In this document: piece by piece, positions 15,039 to 23,363 of the stretch | Layout of the letters: each line of letters opens with the position of its first letter | Position numbering within the stretch: the first letter of the stretch is position 1 | DNA from: Scatosoma sp045660265 | GTDB taxonomy: Bacteria; Bacillota; Clostridia; Christensenellales; Borkfalkiaceae | Direction of reading: 5' to 3' | Length of the DNA stretch: 23,673 nt | NCBI GenBank assembly: GCA_045660265.1 | Contig: JAZRDM010000054.1 | Span: 1 to 23,673, forward strand | Notes under the pieces: generated by a model | Seen by the model: only the letters and a program-made list of their open reading frames with translations | The model's database searches: none | What the model was told of the DNA's origin: nothing | Translations under genes and position numbers: made by a program

Positions 15039-18000
15039 ATGAGAATTCTTTTGCATACGAATACATTGTCCGATTGCATGCAAGCTATGGCGGAATACGT
15101 TGCCGCGTACGAGCAGACGGGCGGGCAAAATCTTATTTTTTGCGAGGATAGACTTACTTTGCTTGCCGAGCGGGCTATTGTTAAAAAGCTTGGGGGGACG
15201 TTTCATACAAACGTTTCTACTTTTGCTCGCTTTTTAAAGACGGATGCGCGGGTGCTTAGCAAACAAGGCTCTGTAATGACCATAGGCGGTATTATGACGA
15301 AATTGCAGCGTCAAGACCGCTTGCATTGCTTTACTTCCGCAACGGCAATAGGAAACAACGCGAAATGTATTTATGAAACGATTGCGCAGTTTGCCGCTTC
15401 CGAAATAACGGTGGATACCTTAAAGGAGAGTTTGTCGTTATTGCCTAATGATATTTTGAAAAATAAAATCTCCGATTTGGCGGAGATTTATGAGGAATAT
15501 ACACTGTTTCTGCAAGAAAACGGATATGTGGACGAAAGTAAATATTTAGCGCTCTTGCCGCAAAGTATTCGAATGGATAAAACGCTGGTAGGGGCAAATA
15601 TATTCTTTTTAGGATTTCCTTCCTTTACGGCGCAAGCATCAAAAACACTGGCGGCGGCTTGTGAAACGGCGGGGAATGTAATTGGGATTTTTTGTTCGGG
15701 CAAAGAGGAGATTTACACGGGCAAAGCTCCGTCCGTCTTTAAACGTATTTGTGGTGAATACGGCGAAGTGAAAGAAGTTTATTACAGCCAAAAAGGTAGC
15801 GCTGAAAGCGAAATTTTACGCTCTGGGTTATTCGATCCAGAAGCATTACGCCGTGAAAAATTTGTTACAGATCGTGTGCATATTTTCGAAGGTGCGGATA
15901 AAAACGACGAGGCTGATAAGGCGGCGGCGTTTATTAAACGCACTATGCAAGAACATCCAGAGTATCGTTATCGTGATATTGCGTTGTTGATTCCTGACGT
16001 GAAAGGATATTCGTTGCCCTTAAAAAAGGCGTTGGACGAGTATGAAATCCCGTATTTTTTCGACGAAAAAATATCCTTAAAAAGTCATCCGCTCAGTATG
16101 TTTTTACTGGATGCGTTCACTATAGTCAAAGAGAATTTTTCGCCAGATTCGGTGCAAGCCTTTACGCAAAACGTCTTTTTCGGGGAGAGCGACGCCTATC
16201 GTAATTACTTGGCAAAATACGCAAATTATCGCGGCGGTGCAAAGCGTGAAATCAAGGAAGGCGCGGCGGTGGAATATTATGATAGACCCTCGCTTATCGC
16301 TTCGCGAGAACGGTTGCTTTCTTCGCTTAAACGTATTGCAACAAGGGGGCATGGTCGAGATTATTGCCTTGCGATACGCGGAATATTAGAAGATTTTCAA
16401 GTAAAAGAACGCTTAGAAATGCTGATAGAAAGTTTTCAAGATACCGCAACAAAAGGGTATTTATCGCAAATTTATTCTACACTAGAACGTGTGCTTGCCG
16501 AAATGGAAACTTTAATATCCGATAGAGAATTTTCGGTTTCAGAATTTACGGCTATTTTTCAAGACGGCTTGGAAGCGACGGAAATTTCTTTAATTCCTTT
16601 AAAGCACGACGCTGTTTTTGTAGGGGATATGACGGAGAGCCGTATTGAAAATACGAAAGTTATTTTTGCGCTTGGGTTGACGGACGCGGTGCCGAGAAAT
16701 GGTACGGATACTGCTCTTGTTTCAGACAAAGATATTGCGCGCTTGGCGGAAGTGCAAACGCTGTTAGAGCCGACGGTTGCGGAAGTGAATTTGCGCGCCC
16801 GCGAAAGCTTATCTTTAAATTTATGTTCGTTTACGGACGAGCTGTACCTTTCTTATCCGCTTAGCGCGGACGGCTCGGAGCCCGCTTTAAGTGATATTTT
16901 CCGTTATATCAAAGGTCTGTTTAAAACAGGGAATAATCAAGAAATTCCAATTCAGAAAAAAATGGGGGAGGAAGATTTTCCTTGGCTGTGTAGTGCGCCA
17001 GCGCCTGCCATTCGTCAACTGCTTGTCAAAAAGAGCGAGTTTGAAAACAGGGTTTCAGATACAAAAAAAGAATATTCCTCTTTATACGTTGCTTTAGAAA
17101 ATCTCAGTGTAAGCGAGCATAATGAGTTTTTAAGCGAACAAACAGGACATATATCGATTGAAAAAGGGGAAGAGCTGTTTTTCCACGGCGGAAAAATTTC
17201 TCCTACGGCTTTAGAAGAGTATTTTTCTTGCCCTTTTAAAAACTTTGTCTCAAGAGGCTTAAAATTGCAAGAGCGTGAAGAGAGTGTCGTTATGGCGTTT
17301 GATAACGGAAACTTTATCCACGATTTATTACAAGAAGTTTCTAAAAAGATAGATGAACTGACAGATGAAACCGCTTTGCGCACATATGCAAAAGAGGTGG
17401 GGATAGAACTATTAAAACGCCCTGCCTATCAAGCGCAAGGGGATACGGAAGCTGGACAATACGCTTCAAATAATTTATTAAAAGAAGGTGTAGAGGTTGC
17501 GCTTGCTGTATATCGTCAATTAAAAAATTCAGAATACACGGTAGAAGACGTTGAAAAATACGTTGCTTCCGATTTTTATCATGGCAGAATAGATAGAGTA
17601 GATTCTACGGATAAATTTGTCCGCGTTGTCGATTATAAGACGGGGAAAATAGATGACAGTGCTACGTCGTACTATACGGGCAGAAAATTGCAGATGCAAT
17701 TATATATGTCCTCGGTAAAGGGTGAACGCGTACCTGGTGGGGTCTTTTACTTCCCTGCTTCCACTACATACGTGGAAAAAGGAGAGCAACGCTTCCAAAT
17801 GAAAGGCTTTTTAAACGGATCGCAAGAAGCTCTGCTTTGCGGGGATAAAAACTTAACGGAAACGAAAAAGAGTGATTATTTTGCCGCTAGTTTAAAAAAT
17901 GATGGACGGTTAACGAAAGTGATGGACGAGGAAACGTTTACCGACTTTATTGATTATGCCGAGTTTGCAGCGCGTCAAGGCGCGGAAGAAATTAAATCGG

Positions 18001-18164
18001 GTTTTATTGCCGCGACACCGTATAAAAAGAGCTGTGAGTATTGTAAATACGGCGGTATGTGCGGGTTTAACCACGATTTAGCAGAAGAGAGAGAAGAGGG
18101 GGAAATTGCCCCTAAAACCATTGCGTCGATTGCGCATAAAATTAAAAACGGGGAGGAGGATTAA
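15039..18164 (+). CDS. addB: ATP-dependent nuclease subunit B (AddB)
   Basis: AddB pairs with AddA to resect double-strand breaks and produce a 3' tail for RecA. The 1041-residue protein has a C-terminal RecB-type nuclease (Asp852 in GRIDRVD, Asp865 and Lys867 in VDYKTGK) enclosed by the four cysteines of the AddB iron-sulphur cluster: Cys731 (FSCPFK) and Cys999, Cys1002, Cys1008 (CEYCKYGGMC). The N-terminus (MRILLHTNTLSDCMQAM) has no GxxGxGKT loop, unlike Bacillus AddB, so it probably does not bind ATP there. The length is somewhat under the Bacillus protein. The stop is one base before the addA start, and the addA ribosome binding site lies inside the end of addB, so the subunits are coupled. 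A degenerate copy of the G-rich motif is at 16346. Confidence 0.93.
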   Translation: MRILLHTNTLSDCMQAMAEYVAAYEQTGGQNLIFCEDRLTLLAERAIVKKLGGTFHTNVSTFARFLKTDARVLSKQGSVMTIGGIMTKLQRQDRLHCFTSATAIGNNAKCIYETIAQFAASEITVDTLKESLSLLPNDILKNKISDLAEIYEEYTLFLQENGYVDESKYLALLPQSIRMDKTLVGANIFFLGFPSFTAQASKTLAAACETAGNVIGIFCSGKEEIYTGKAPSVFKRICGEYGEVKEVYYSQKGSAESEILRSGLFDPEALRREKFVTDRVHIFEGADKNDEADKAAAFIKRTMQEHPEYRYRDIALLIPDVKGYSLPLKKALDEYEIPYFFDEKISLKSHPLSMFLLDAFTIVKENFSPDSVQAFTQNVFFGESDAYRNYLAKYANYRGGAKREIKEGAAVEYYDRPSLIASRERLLSSLKRIATRGHGRDYCLAIRGILEDFQVKERLEMLIESFQDTATKGYLSQIYSTLERVLAEMETLISDREFSVSEFTAIFQDGLEATEISLIPLKHDAVFVGDMTESRIENTKVIFALGLTDAVPRNGTDTALVSDKDIARLAEVQTLLEPTVAEVNLRARESLSLNLCSFTDELYLSYPLSADGSEPALSDIFRYIKGLFKTGNNQEIPIQKKMGEEDFPWLCSAPAPAIRQLLVKKSEFENRVSDTKKEYSSLYVALENLSVSEHNEFLSEQTGHISIEKGEELFFHGGKISPTALEEYFSCPFKNFVSRGLKLQEREESVVMAFDNGNFIHDLLQEVSKKIDELTDETALRTYAKEVGIELLKRPAYQAQGDTEAGQYASNNLLKEGVEVALAVYRQLKNSEYTVEDVEKYVASDFYHGRIDRVDSTDKFVRVVDYKTGKIDDSATSYYTGRKLQMQLYMSSVKGERVPGGVFYFPASTTYVEKGEQRFQMKGFLNGSQEALLCGDKNLTETKKSDYFAASLKNDGRLTKVMDEETFTDFIDYAEFAARQGAEEIKSGFIAATPYKKSCEYCKYGGMCGFNHDLAEEREEGEIAPKTIASIAHKIKNGEED

Positions 18165-18165
18165 G

Positions 18166-21100
18166 ATGCCTACGTTTACGCCTGAACAAGAGAAAGTTCT
18201 TGCCGCAAAAGGAAAAATTATCGTTTCAGCATCTGCTGGCAGTGGAAAAACGACAGTAATGATCGAAAAAATTCTCCGTTTAATTAAAGACGGGGTTGAT
18301 GTATCCGAATTGTTGGCGGTTACCTTTACACGTAAAGCGGCGGCGCAGATGAAAGAAAAACTGCGTAAAGAGCTTATCAAAGCCATCAACGATTCCGATA
18401 CTTCCGCGCAGACGCGGGAAAGATTAAAAAAACAACTTGCCGCAGTACCTAGTGCGGATATTTCCACTATACACTCCTTTTGCGCGGATTTAATTCGTTC
18501 GAACTTTTTTGCCTTAGGGATCGACAATTCTTTTTCGATTTTATTAAATGACGATCCTGAGGTTACGGCTTTGTCGGCAAAAGCGGTGGATATAATTTTT
18601 AACGAAGCTTACGCTCAAAATGAAGCGGATTTCTTAAAGTTATTATCGGTATATTTTCGTAGTAAAAGTGATAATGCGCTTCGTAAAATTTTTACGAAAA
18701 CTTACGAAAAATTGCGAGATCGAGATGATTATATCTCTTTTTTAGAAAACAGCGGACATTTTTCCGTTGAGTTATTTCAACAGGTTTGCGCTGATTTATT
18801 AGAAAAGCTTAAAGAAAAGTGCTCGTATTATCGCATGATGCTTGCGACGGAATGGGATTATTTTCAAGCCGCGCACGAAGCGGATATACGTGAGGCGGAA
18901 GAGCTTGCCCAACAAAAAGGGAAAAAGGTAAAGCCGCCTAAAGAACGTGCAGGCTGGACTACTTGTAAACTCTTAGACGAGTTGTTTGAAAGTCTTTTAC
19001 AAGCGCCCGATTATTTCAGTGCATGCGCAATTGTAAAACCGAACATTCCAAATAAAGAAAAGGCGCGCGAAACGGACGAGCCTCTTCGCCGTTATCGCGT
19101 TGAACGCTTGGCGAATATTAAAAGTAAAGTGGACGATATTTTTAAAAAAGAATTTTCCGTTACACTCAGCTATGAAGAGGAACTTGCCAATTTTTTAAAT
19201 TCGGGAGAGACTGCCAAAGCGCTTGCGAAATATTTATTGCGTTTTGACGCAGTATTTAGCGAATTGAAACGCGAAAGAAATGCGTTAGATTGCAACGATT
19301 TAGAGCATTTCACCTTAAAGCTTTTAGCGCAAGAAGAAATTTTGCAGTCGGTGCAAAATAAATATCGTTACGTATTTGTCGACGAATATCAAGACGTCAA
19401 TCCCGTGCAGGAAAAAATTCTTTCTCTTGTAGGAAAAGATAACGTGTTTTTAGTAGGGGACGTTAAACAGTCAATCTACGGATTCCGTGGCAGCCGTTCG
19501 GAATATTTCTTGCAAAAACAAGAAAGTTTCGATACGTTCGAGGACGCCTTTTCTCTGTATTTATCACGCAATTTCAGAAGCTCGGATAAAGTGCTTGACG
19601 CGGTAAACGCGCAGTTCTCGCTTGCTATGACAAACGCGACTTCTGGCTTGGATTATGCCACAACATCTAAGATGGAGAAGGGGGGCAGGTACGAGGAGAA
19701 TAGCGGGGACGTGCAAATTCACTTTGTTGTCGAGAAAGAAGAAATAGACGAAAATACCGAGCGCGGCGTATATTCCGTAAGGAAAAATTACAATCAAAAG
19801 AAAGGCAAGGCAACGGATATTGCCAAAAAGATTGAAGAGATTATTCAAAATGCATGCAAACATGAATGGTTTGATGCGGACAGCAATAGCTGGCGAAAAA
19901 TAAACTATTCGGATATTGCCATTTTGTCGCGTAAAAAAAGCGGCGGGATAGGGAAAGTAATTTCCTATTTAACCACGCAAAGTATTCCCGTAACGACGAA
20001 TGCTTCTATCAATATTTGCGAGTATCCCGAGATAAAAACGCTTATCGATATTTTGTCTTTGATTGATAATGCTGAACAAGACGTGCCTCTTTGCAGTGCT
20101 TTGCTGTCTTCTATGGCGAATTTGACGGCGGACGATTTAACAAAGATACGTTTGGCGTACCCGCAAGAGCATTTTTTCAGAAACGCTTGTAAAAAATATG
20201 CAGAAGAGGCGGGGGGTGTACTTGGATACAAATTGCAAAAGTTTTACAGCTATTTCAACCAGCTGCGTTTACATGCAACGATTATGGGCGCGGGGAGTTT
20301 GTTAGCGAAAATTATTTCGGATACCCGCATGGAAACGAGTTGGATATCGCGTGAAAACGGTGTGGGCTGTACCAAACGTGTGCATAGATTTATTGAAGAA
20401 ACGCAGGCGGGCGAAACACTTTCCGTGCATGCCTTTTTAAGCCGTCTAAAAGCGCTTGATTACGATATTCAATTTAACGAAAACGGCGGTGAAGATGCGG
20501 TAAAAGTAATGACTATGCACGCGTCAAAAGGGCTTGAATTCCCTGTCGTTATTCTATACGACTTAAACGAAAGTTTTCACGGGGCAGACAGAGATCCTGT
20601 GCTTGTAGAAGAAACGTATGGCTTAGCACCTAAAGCGTATGATACGGAAAAGCTGGAGGTTGCATCAACGCTGCTTCGCCGTTTATACGACAAAAAAGAG
20701 CAGGAAAACTGCGTCCGTGACGAGTTGAATTTGTATTACGTGGCATTAACGAGAGCAAAATACGGCTTGCATATGATTTTTACCGAACAGCCTGCTTCGC
20801 CTGACGTGCGTTATGCGCGTTCGTTTGCTGATTTTACCGATTTTGACGTATGGAGCGAATACGTTTCTTTGCAAACACAAGCGGAATTGATACCATTGGA
20901 GCGTTTGACGCTTGGCAATACGCCTGATGAAACCTTGGTTGATAAAATTGAAGCTGCGTTTTTGTGGAAATACAAATATAAAGGGTTTGAAAACTTGCCT
21001 GTAAAAAGTTCGGCAACGGCGTTAATGCAGGCGGATTACGAGCAAATTGAAGCTGTTTCGCGCTATCATTCTACGGACAGCGCACGGGAAGAATTATTGG

Positions 21101-21756
21101 CGAAAAAACAATTCAATCGATACATGCCCCCTATGGACAATACGGCGGACGCGCAGGAAGAAAGGGCGCGTACAGAGCGCGGTTTGGCGTATCACGCATT
21201 TTTAGAATATTTTGATTTTTCGTTGTTGTATGACGAAAACGCAAATATTGTAGAATCGGAAATTTTAAAAGAAAGGATAAGCGAACAGTTATCCAACGCC
21301 AAAGAAAGTAAGTCGTTTGCGGAAACATATTTTGAATATTTAGAAGAAGAAAAATTGTTTGTCATTTTATCTAATCCCGTCTTCACTCGATTTAAAGATT
21401 GTGCGCTGTATAAAGAAAAACAATTTTTAGCGGGGCTGACAATAGAAGAAACCTTAGCTCTCCGCGCGGAAAAAGGGAAAGAAAAGTCTTTTGGGTCGGA
21501 AGTGCAGACGGAGACTGGTGAAGACGACCAAATTATCTTTCAAGGCGCGCTTGATTTGCTTGCCGTTGGAGATGAAAAGGCGCATATTATTGATTATAAA
21601 TATTCGTTAAAAGACGCTCAATATTTGCGTGAGCATTATACGTTACAGCTTGCGTTGTATAAAAATGTCGTTTCTAAAATTTTAAAAATCCCCAAACACA
21701 ATATCACGTGTACTATCGTAAATATTGCGCTTGGTTTCCAAGTGGAAATGGATTAA
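18166..21756 (+). CDS. addA: ATP-dependent helicase/nuclease subunit A (AddA)
   Basis: AddA is the helicase and second nuclease of the AddAB complex. The 1196-residue protein has UvrD-type helicase motifs: Walker A SASAGSGKTT (Lys28), motif Ia FTRKAAAQMKEKL, Walker B VDEYQD (Asp406, Glu407), VGDVKQSIYGFRGS (motif III), MTMHASKGLEFPVV (motif V) and YVALTRAK (motif VI). The C-terminal nuclease has Asp1130 (GALDLL), Asp1143 and Lys1145 (IIDYKYS). ATG 18166 is 6 nt after GGGAGGAGG (18151-18159), one nt after addB; a longer frame from 18106 would lie inside addB without a ribosome binding site. One copy of the G-rich motif is at 19680. No classical terminator follows except the hairpin at 21816. 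Confidence 0.96.
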   Translation: MPTFTPEQEKVLAAKGKIIVSASAGSGKTTVMIEKILRLIKDGVDVSELLAVTFTRKAAAQMKEKLRKELIKAINDSDTSAQTRERLKKQLAAVPSADISTIHSFCADLIRSNFFALGIDNSFSILLNDDPEVTALSAKAVDIIFNEAYAQNEADFLKLLSVYFRSKSDNALRKIFTKTYEKLRDRDDYISFLENSGHFSVELFQQVCADLLEKLKEKCSYYRMMLATEWDYFQAAHEADIREAEELAQQKGKKVKPPKERAGWTTCKLLDELFESLLQAPDYFSACAIVKPNIPNKEKARETDEPLRRYRVERLANIKSKVDDIFKKEFSVTLSYEEELANFLNSGETAKALAKYLLRFDAVFSELKRERNALDCNDLEHFTLKLLAQEEILQSVQNKYRYVFVDEYQDVNPVQEKILSLVGKDNVFLVGDVKQSIYGFRGSRSEYFLQKQESFDTFEDAFSLYLSRNFRSSDKVLDAVNAQFSLAMTNATSGLDYATTSKMEKGGRYEENSGDVQIHFVVEKEEIDENTERGVYSVRKNYNQKKGKATDIAKKIEEIIQNACKHEWFDADSNSWRKINYSDIAILSRKKSGGIGKVISYLTTQSIPVTTNASINICEYPEIKTLIDILSLIDNAEQDVPLCSALLSSMANLTADDLTKIRLAYPQEHFFRNACKKYAEEAGGVLGYKLQKFYSYFNQLRLHATIMGAGSLLAKIISDTRMETSWISRENGVGCTKRVHRFIEETQAGETLSVHAFLSRLKALDYDIQFNENGGEDAVKVMTMHASKGLEFPVVILYDLNESFHGADRDPVLVEETYGLAPKAYDTEKLEVASTLLRRLYDKKEQENCVRDELNLYYVALTRAKYGLHMIFTEQPASPDVRYARSFADFTDFDVWSEYVSLQTQAELIPLERLTLGNTPDETLVDKIEAAFLWKYKYKGFENLPVKSSATALMQADYEQIEAVSRYHSTDSAREELLAKKQFNRYMPPMDNTADAQEERARTERGLAYHAFLEYFDFSLLYDENANIVESEILKERISEQLSNAKESKSFAETYFEYLEEEKLFVILSNPVFTRFKDCALYKEKQFLAGLTIEETLALRAEKGKEKSFGSEVQTETGEDDQIIFQGALDLLAVGDEKAHIIDYKYSLKDAQYLREHYTLQLALYKNVVSKILKIPKHNITCTIVNIALGFQVEMD
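19680..19695 (+). repeat. G-rich motif, copy 3
   Basis: GGGGGGCAGGTACGAG lies inside addA (coding for Gly-Gly-Arg-Tyr-Glu) in a variable part of the protein. It is identical to copy 2 over 14 bases. Confidence 0.6.
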
Positions 21757-21815
21757 AGACGGTTTTTGCAAATTTTGCTAAAAAATCACAAAAAAACTAA
21801 AAAAACAAGCAATAA

Positions 21816-21856
21816 AAAAATCCTTCTTGGGAAATTATCTTCCAAGGAGGATTTTT
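21816..21856 (+). promoter_or_regulatory. Hairpin holding a ribosome binding site and a U-run
   Basis: Bases 21816-21830 (five A, then TCCTTCTTGG) pair with 21842-21856 (CCAAGGAGGA, then five T) to give a 15-bp stem with one T-G pair and an 11-nt loop. The 3' arm contains AAGGAGG (21844-21850), the ribosome binding site for ATG 21857, and ends in TTTTT. It may be the addA terminator, a translational switch for the next gene, or both. Confidence 0.8.
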
Positions 21857-22471
21857 ATGCGCGTTATTGATTTTATACTAAATAATTTACTTATTGTACG
21901 GTCGCTTGTCGGTTCGCTGATATGCTTTTGTATCGCTTTTGCGCTACGAAAAAAAAGTTGTTTTTTATCTTTGTCCGTTTTGCTCAATTCTCTAATTTCG
22001 TTGGAGGTTTTATCGGGAGAAAAGTCGGTAAACGAATTCGTTATGTTTGGTTTATTGTTGCAGTTGGCATGGGGCGCGTTTTTGTATTTTGTATTAACGG
22101 CGGCGTTAGATTTGCGCGAGTGGGTTGCGAAAAGGAAGAAATATCGTTTAGAAGAGGGGAAAGCGTTGCTTTTTAGCTTGCCAGATAAAGAGAATGCGTT
22201 TTTGCAAGAACGTTTGCAGACTTCTCTTTCTCAAACACCACCAACAAATGAATACGATTTATCGACCCAGTTGCAGTTAGAATACGTCCGCAAGAATATC
22301 ATAAAACTAAAAGGAGCAAAGCTTTCGCCAGCAGACCGTTTGGCTGTTGAAAATTATTCACGTATTGTTACCGCATATATGTCGGCGGAAAGATTATCGA
22401 CGGAAGAATTGCTTGGGTTAAACGATACCTTTTCCGCGTTATTGAAGATGTCGGCAAAATACGCCGTTTAA
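21857..22471 (+). CDS. Small membrane protein of unknown function
   Basis: The 204-residue protein is not recognised. It has three likely membrane helices at about 11-30, 35-53 and 61-84, then Lys- and Arg-rich residues (REWVAKRKK) and a soluble C-terminal part of about 115 residues that is probably helical and cytoplasmic. ATG 21857 follows AAGGAGG after 6 nt; a TTG at 21827 would extend it by 10 residues through the hairpin and is less likely. No promoter is clear between addA and this gene, so it probably relies on read-through. Its ribosome binding site is buried in the hairpin. The stop codon overlaps the end of the convergent gene by three to four bases. Confidence 0.8.
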   Translation: MRVIDFILNNLLIVRSLVGSLICFCIAFALRKKSCFLSLSVLLNSLISLEVLSGEKSVNEFVMFGLLLQLAWGAFLYFVLTAALDLREWVAKRKKYRLEEGKALLFSLPDKENAFLQERLQTSLSQTPPTNEYDLSTQLQLEYVRKNIIKLKGAKLSPADRLAVENYSRIVTAYMSAERLSTEELLGLNDTFSALLKMSAKYAV

Positions 22472-23028
22472 ATTTGAAAAGGCGGTAGCGAGAGGGTGAG
22501 TTCAATCAGCTTGCCCTTTTTAATGGCGTTTTTTAAAATGGAGCGGTTGACTAGCAAAGAACTTTGCGGTAAATCGCAAAACGAAGAAAGGACGGGGGCA
22601 GGTATGCGTTGACCAATAGGATACGGCTCGTCCGTACGCAGTAAAACCGCGTCGCCGATTGCTAAAATGCTCGTTGCGGGAAAGGCCGTATTTTCGGTGA
22701 AGATTGCGGTGGCGGTAAGGTTAAAAAGTTCTAAATTGCAAGCCGAACCAAGATACGCGCCGTTTGCAGCATAAACGGGGCAATCCTTTTTAAACAGCAA
22801 AGCGTTTTTAGGTAAAGTTGAACGCATTTGTTTTAAAAAAAGCCCGCTGTTGTCTATGCGTTCAATTGCGGAAACGGATATTGCAATAGGTGGCTGCGCG
22901 CTTGTTTGAAGGGAAAAAAGTAAATATTTTACCGCTTTAGATTTAGGGGATAAAAAGACTCCTTGGATAACCCCGCGCTGTTTTTCTCCGACGAAAACAG
23001 GGGTTCCGATAAATTCGGTTAATAGCAT
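22468..23028 (-). CDS. PRC-barrel-like protein
   Basis: The 186-residue protein begins with MLLTEFIGTPVFVGEKQRGVIQGVFLSPKSKAVKYLLF, a typical PRC-barrel pattern (entry strand, 'G.v.gv..d...k.v.yl'). A second, weaker copy begins near residue 80 (CPVYAANGAYLGSACNLELF). PRC barrels occur in RNA-processing (RimM) and sporulation or photosynthesis proteins; the role here is unknown. The start has AGGAG (23034-23038) just before it. It converges on the membrane-protein gene, and the two stop codons overlap (22468-22471) with no terminator between. A G-rich motif lies on its opposite strand at 22594. No convincing promoter was found. Confidence 0.7.
   Translation of the reverse strand: MLLTEFIGTPVFVGEKQRGVIQGVFLSPKSKAVKYLLFSLQTSAQPPIAISVSAIERIDNSGLFLKQMRSTLPKNALLFKKDCPVYAANGAYLGSACNLELFNLTATAIFTENTAFPATSILAIGDAVLLRTDEPYPIGQRIPAPVLSSFCDLPQSSLLVNRSILKNAIKKGKLIELTLSLPPFQI
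22594..22608 (+). repeat. G-rich motif, copy 4
   Basis: GGGGGCAGGTATGCG is on the plus strand, opposite to the coding strand of the PRC-barrel gene. It keeps the strand orientation of the other copies although the gene runs the other way. Confidence 0.6.
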
Positions 23029-23146
23029 AAAAACTCCTAATATACTTATTTATTTCATCATAACGAAATAGGGAAAGCGAAAAAGGAAGTATTATTGCTT
23101 TTTTTGCGGAATTTTGAAAAAAATAAAGAAAAGTTATTTAAAATGC

Positions 23147-23175
23147 TTGCCAAAAGCGTAAAAGTTTGATAAAAT
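23147..23175 (+). promoter_or_regulatory. tRNA-Gln promoter
   Basis: TTGCCA (23147-23152) and TAAAAT (23170-23175) are 17 nt apart, with TGA just before the -10. The tRNA begins about 32 nt after the -10. Confidence 0.8.
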
Positions 23176-23207
23176 AGCGCCGTAAATAGAATGAAGTTCT
23201 TTAACAT

Positions 23208-23282
23208 TGGGGCGTCGCCAAGCGGTAAGGCAACGGACTCTGACTCCGTCATTCGGGTGTTCGAATCACTTCGCCCCAGCCA
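23208..23282 (+). tRNA. tRNA-Gln(CTG)
   Basis: The 75-nt cloverleaf has encoded CCA. The acceptor pairs TGGGGCG with CGCCCCA, and the anticodon stem pairs ACGGA with TCCGT around CTCTGAC, giving CTG, which reads CAG. The T-stem GGGTG/CACTT has two G-T pairs. It is a single-gene unit between a promoter and a terminator. Confidence 0.95.
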
Positions 23283-23285
23283 AAT

Positions 23286-23324
23286 AAAAACCGCAATTCT
23301 GATACAAAGGGATTGCGGTTTTTG
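23286..23324 (+). terminator. tRNA-Gln terminator
   Basis: AAAAACCGCAAT (23286-23297) pairs perfectly with ATTGCGGTTTTT (23312-23323), extended inward by one G-T and one C-G pair around an 8-10-nt loop. The U-run is part of the stem. Confidence 0.9.
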
Positions 23325-23341
23325 TTATTTTGTGTTATAAT
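23313..23341 (+). promoter_or_regulatory. Promoter of the TPR-like gene, inside the terminator arm
   Basis: A perfect TATAAT (23336-23341) is preceded by TGT (extended -10). The best -35 is TTGCGG (23313-23318) at 17 nt, within the 3' arm of the tRNA terminator. The weak -35 may be compensated by the extended -10. Confidence 0.6.
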
Positions 23342-23363
23342 GCCGTCAAAGAGGGGGATCGGG

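Noticed and set aside
18078..18527. A 149-residue minus-strand frame across the addB-addA junction
   Set aside because: It is antisense to two well-supported coding regions and has no ribosome binding site or recognisable domain.
23041..23146. A promoter for the PRC-barrel gene on the minus strand
   Set aside because: TATGAT and AATAAT candidates exist, but neither has an acceptable -35 at 16-18 nt.
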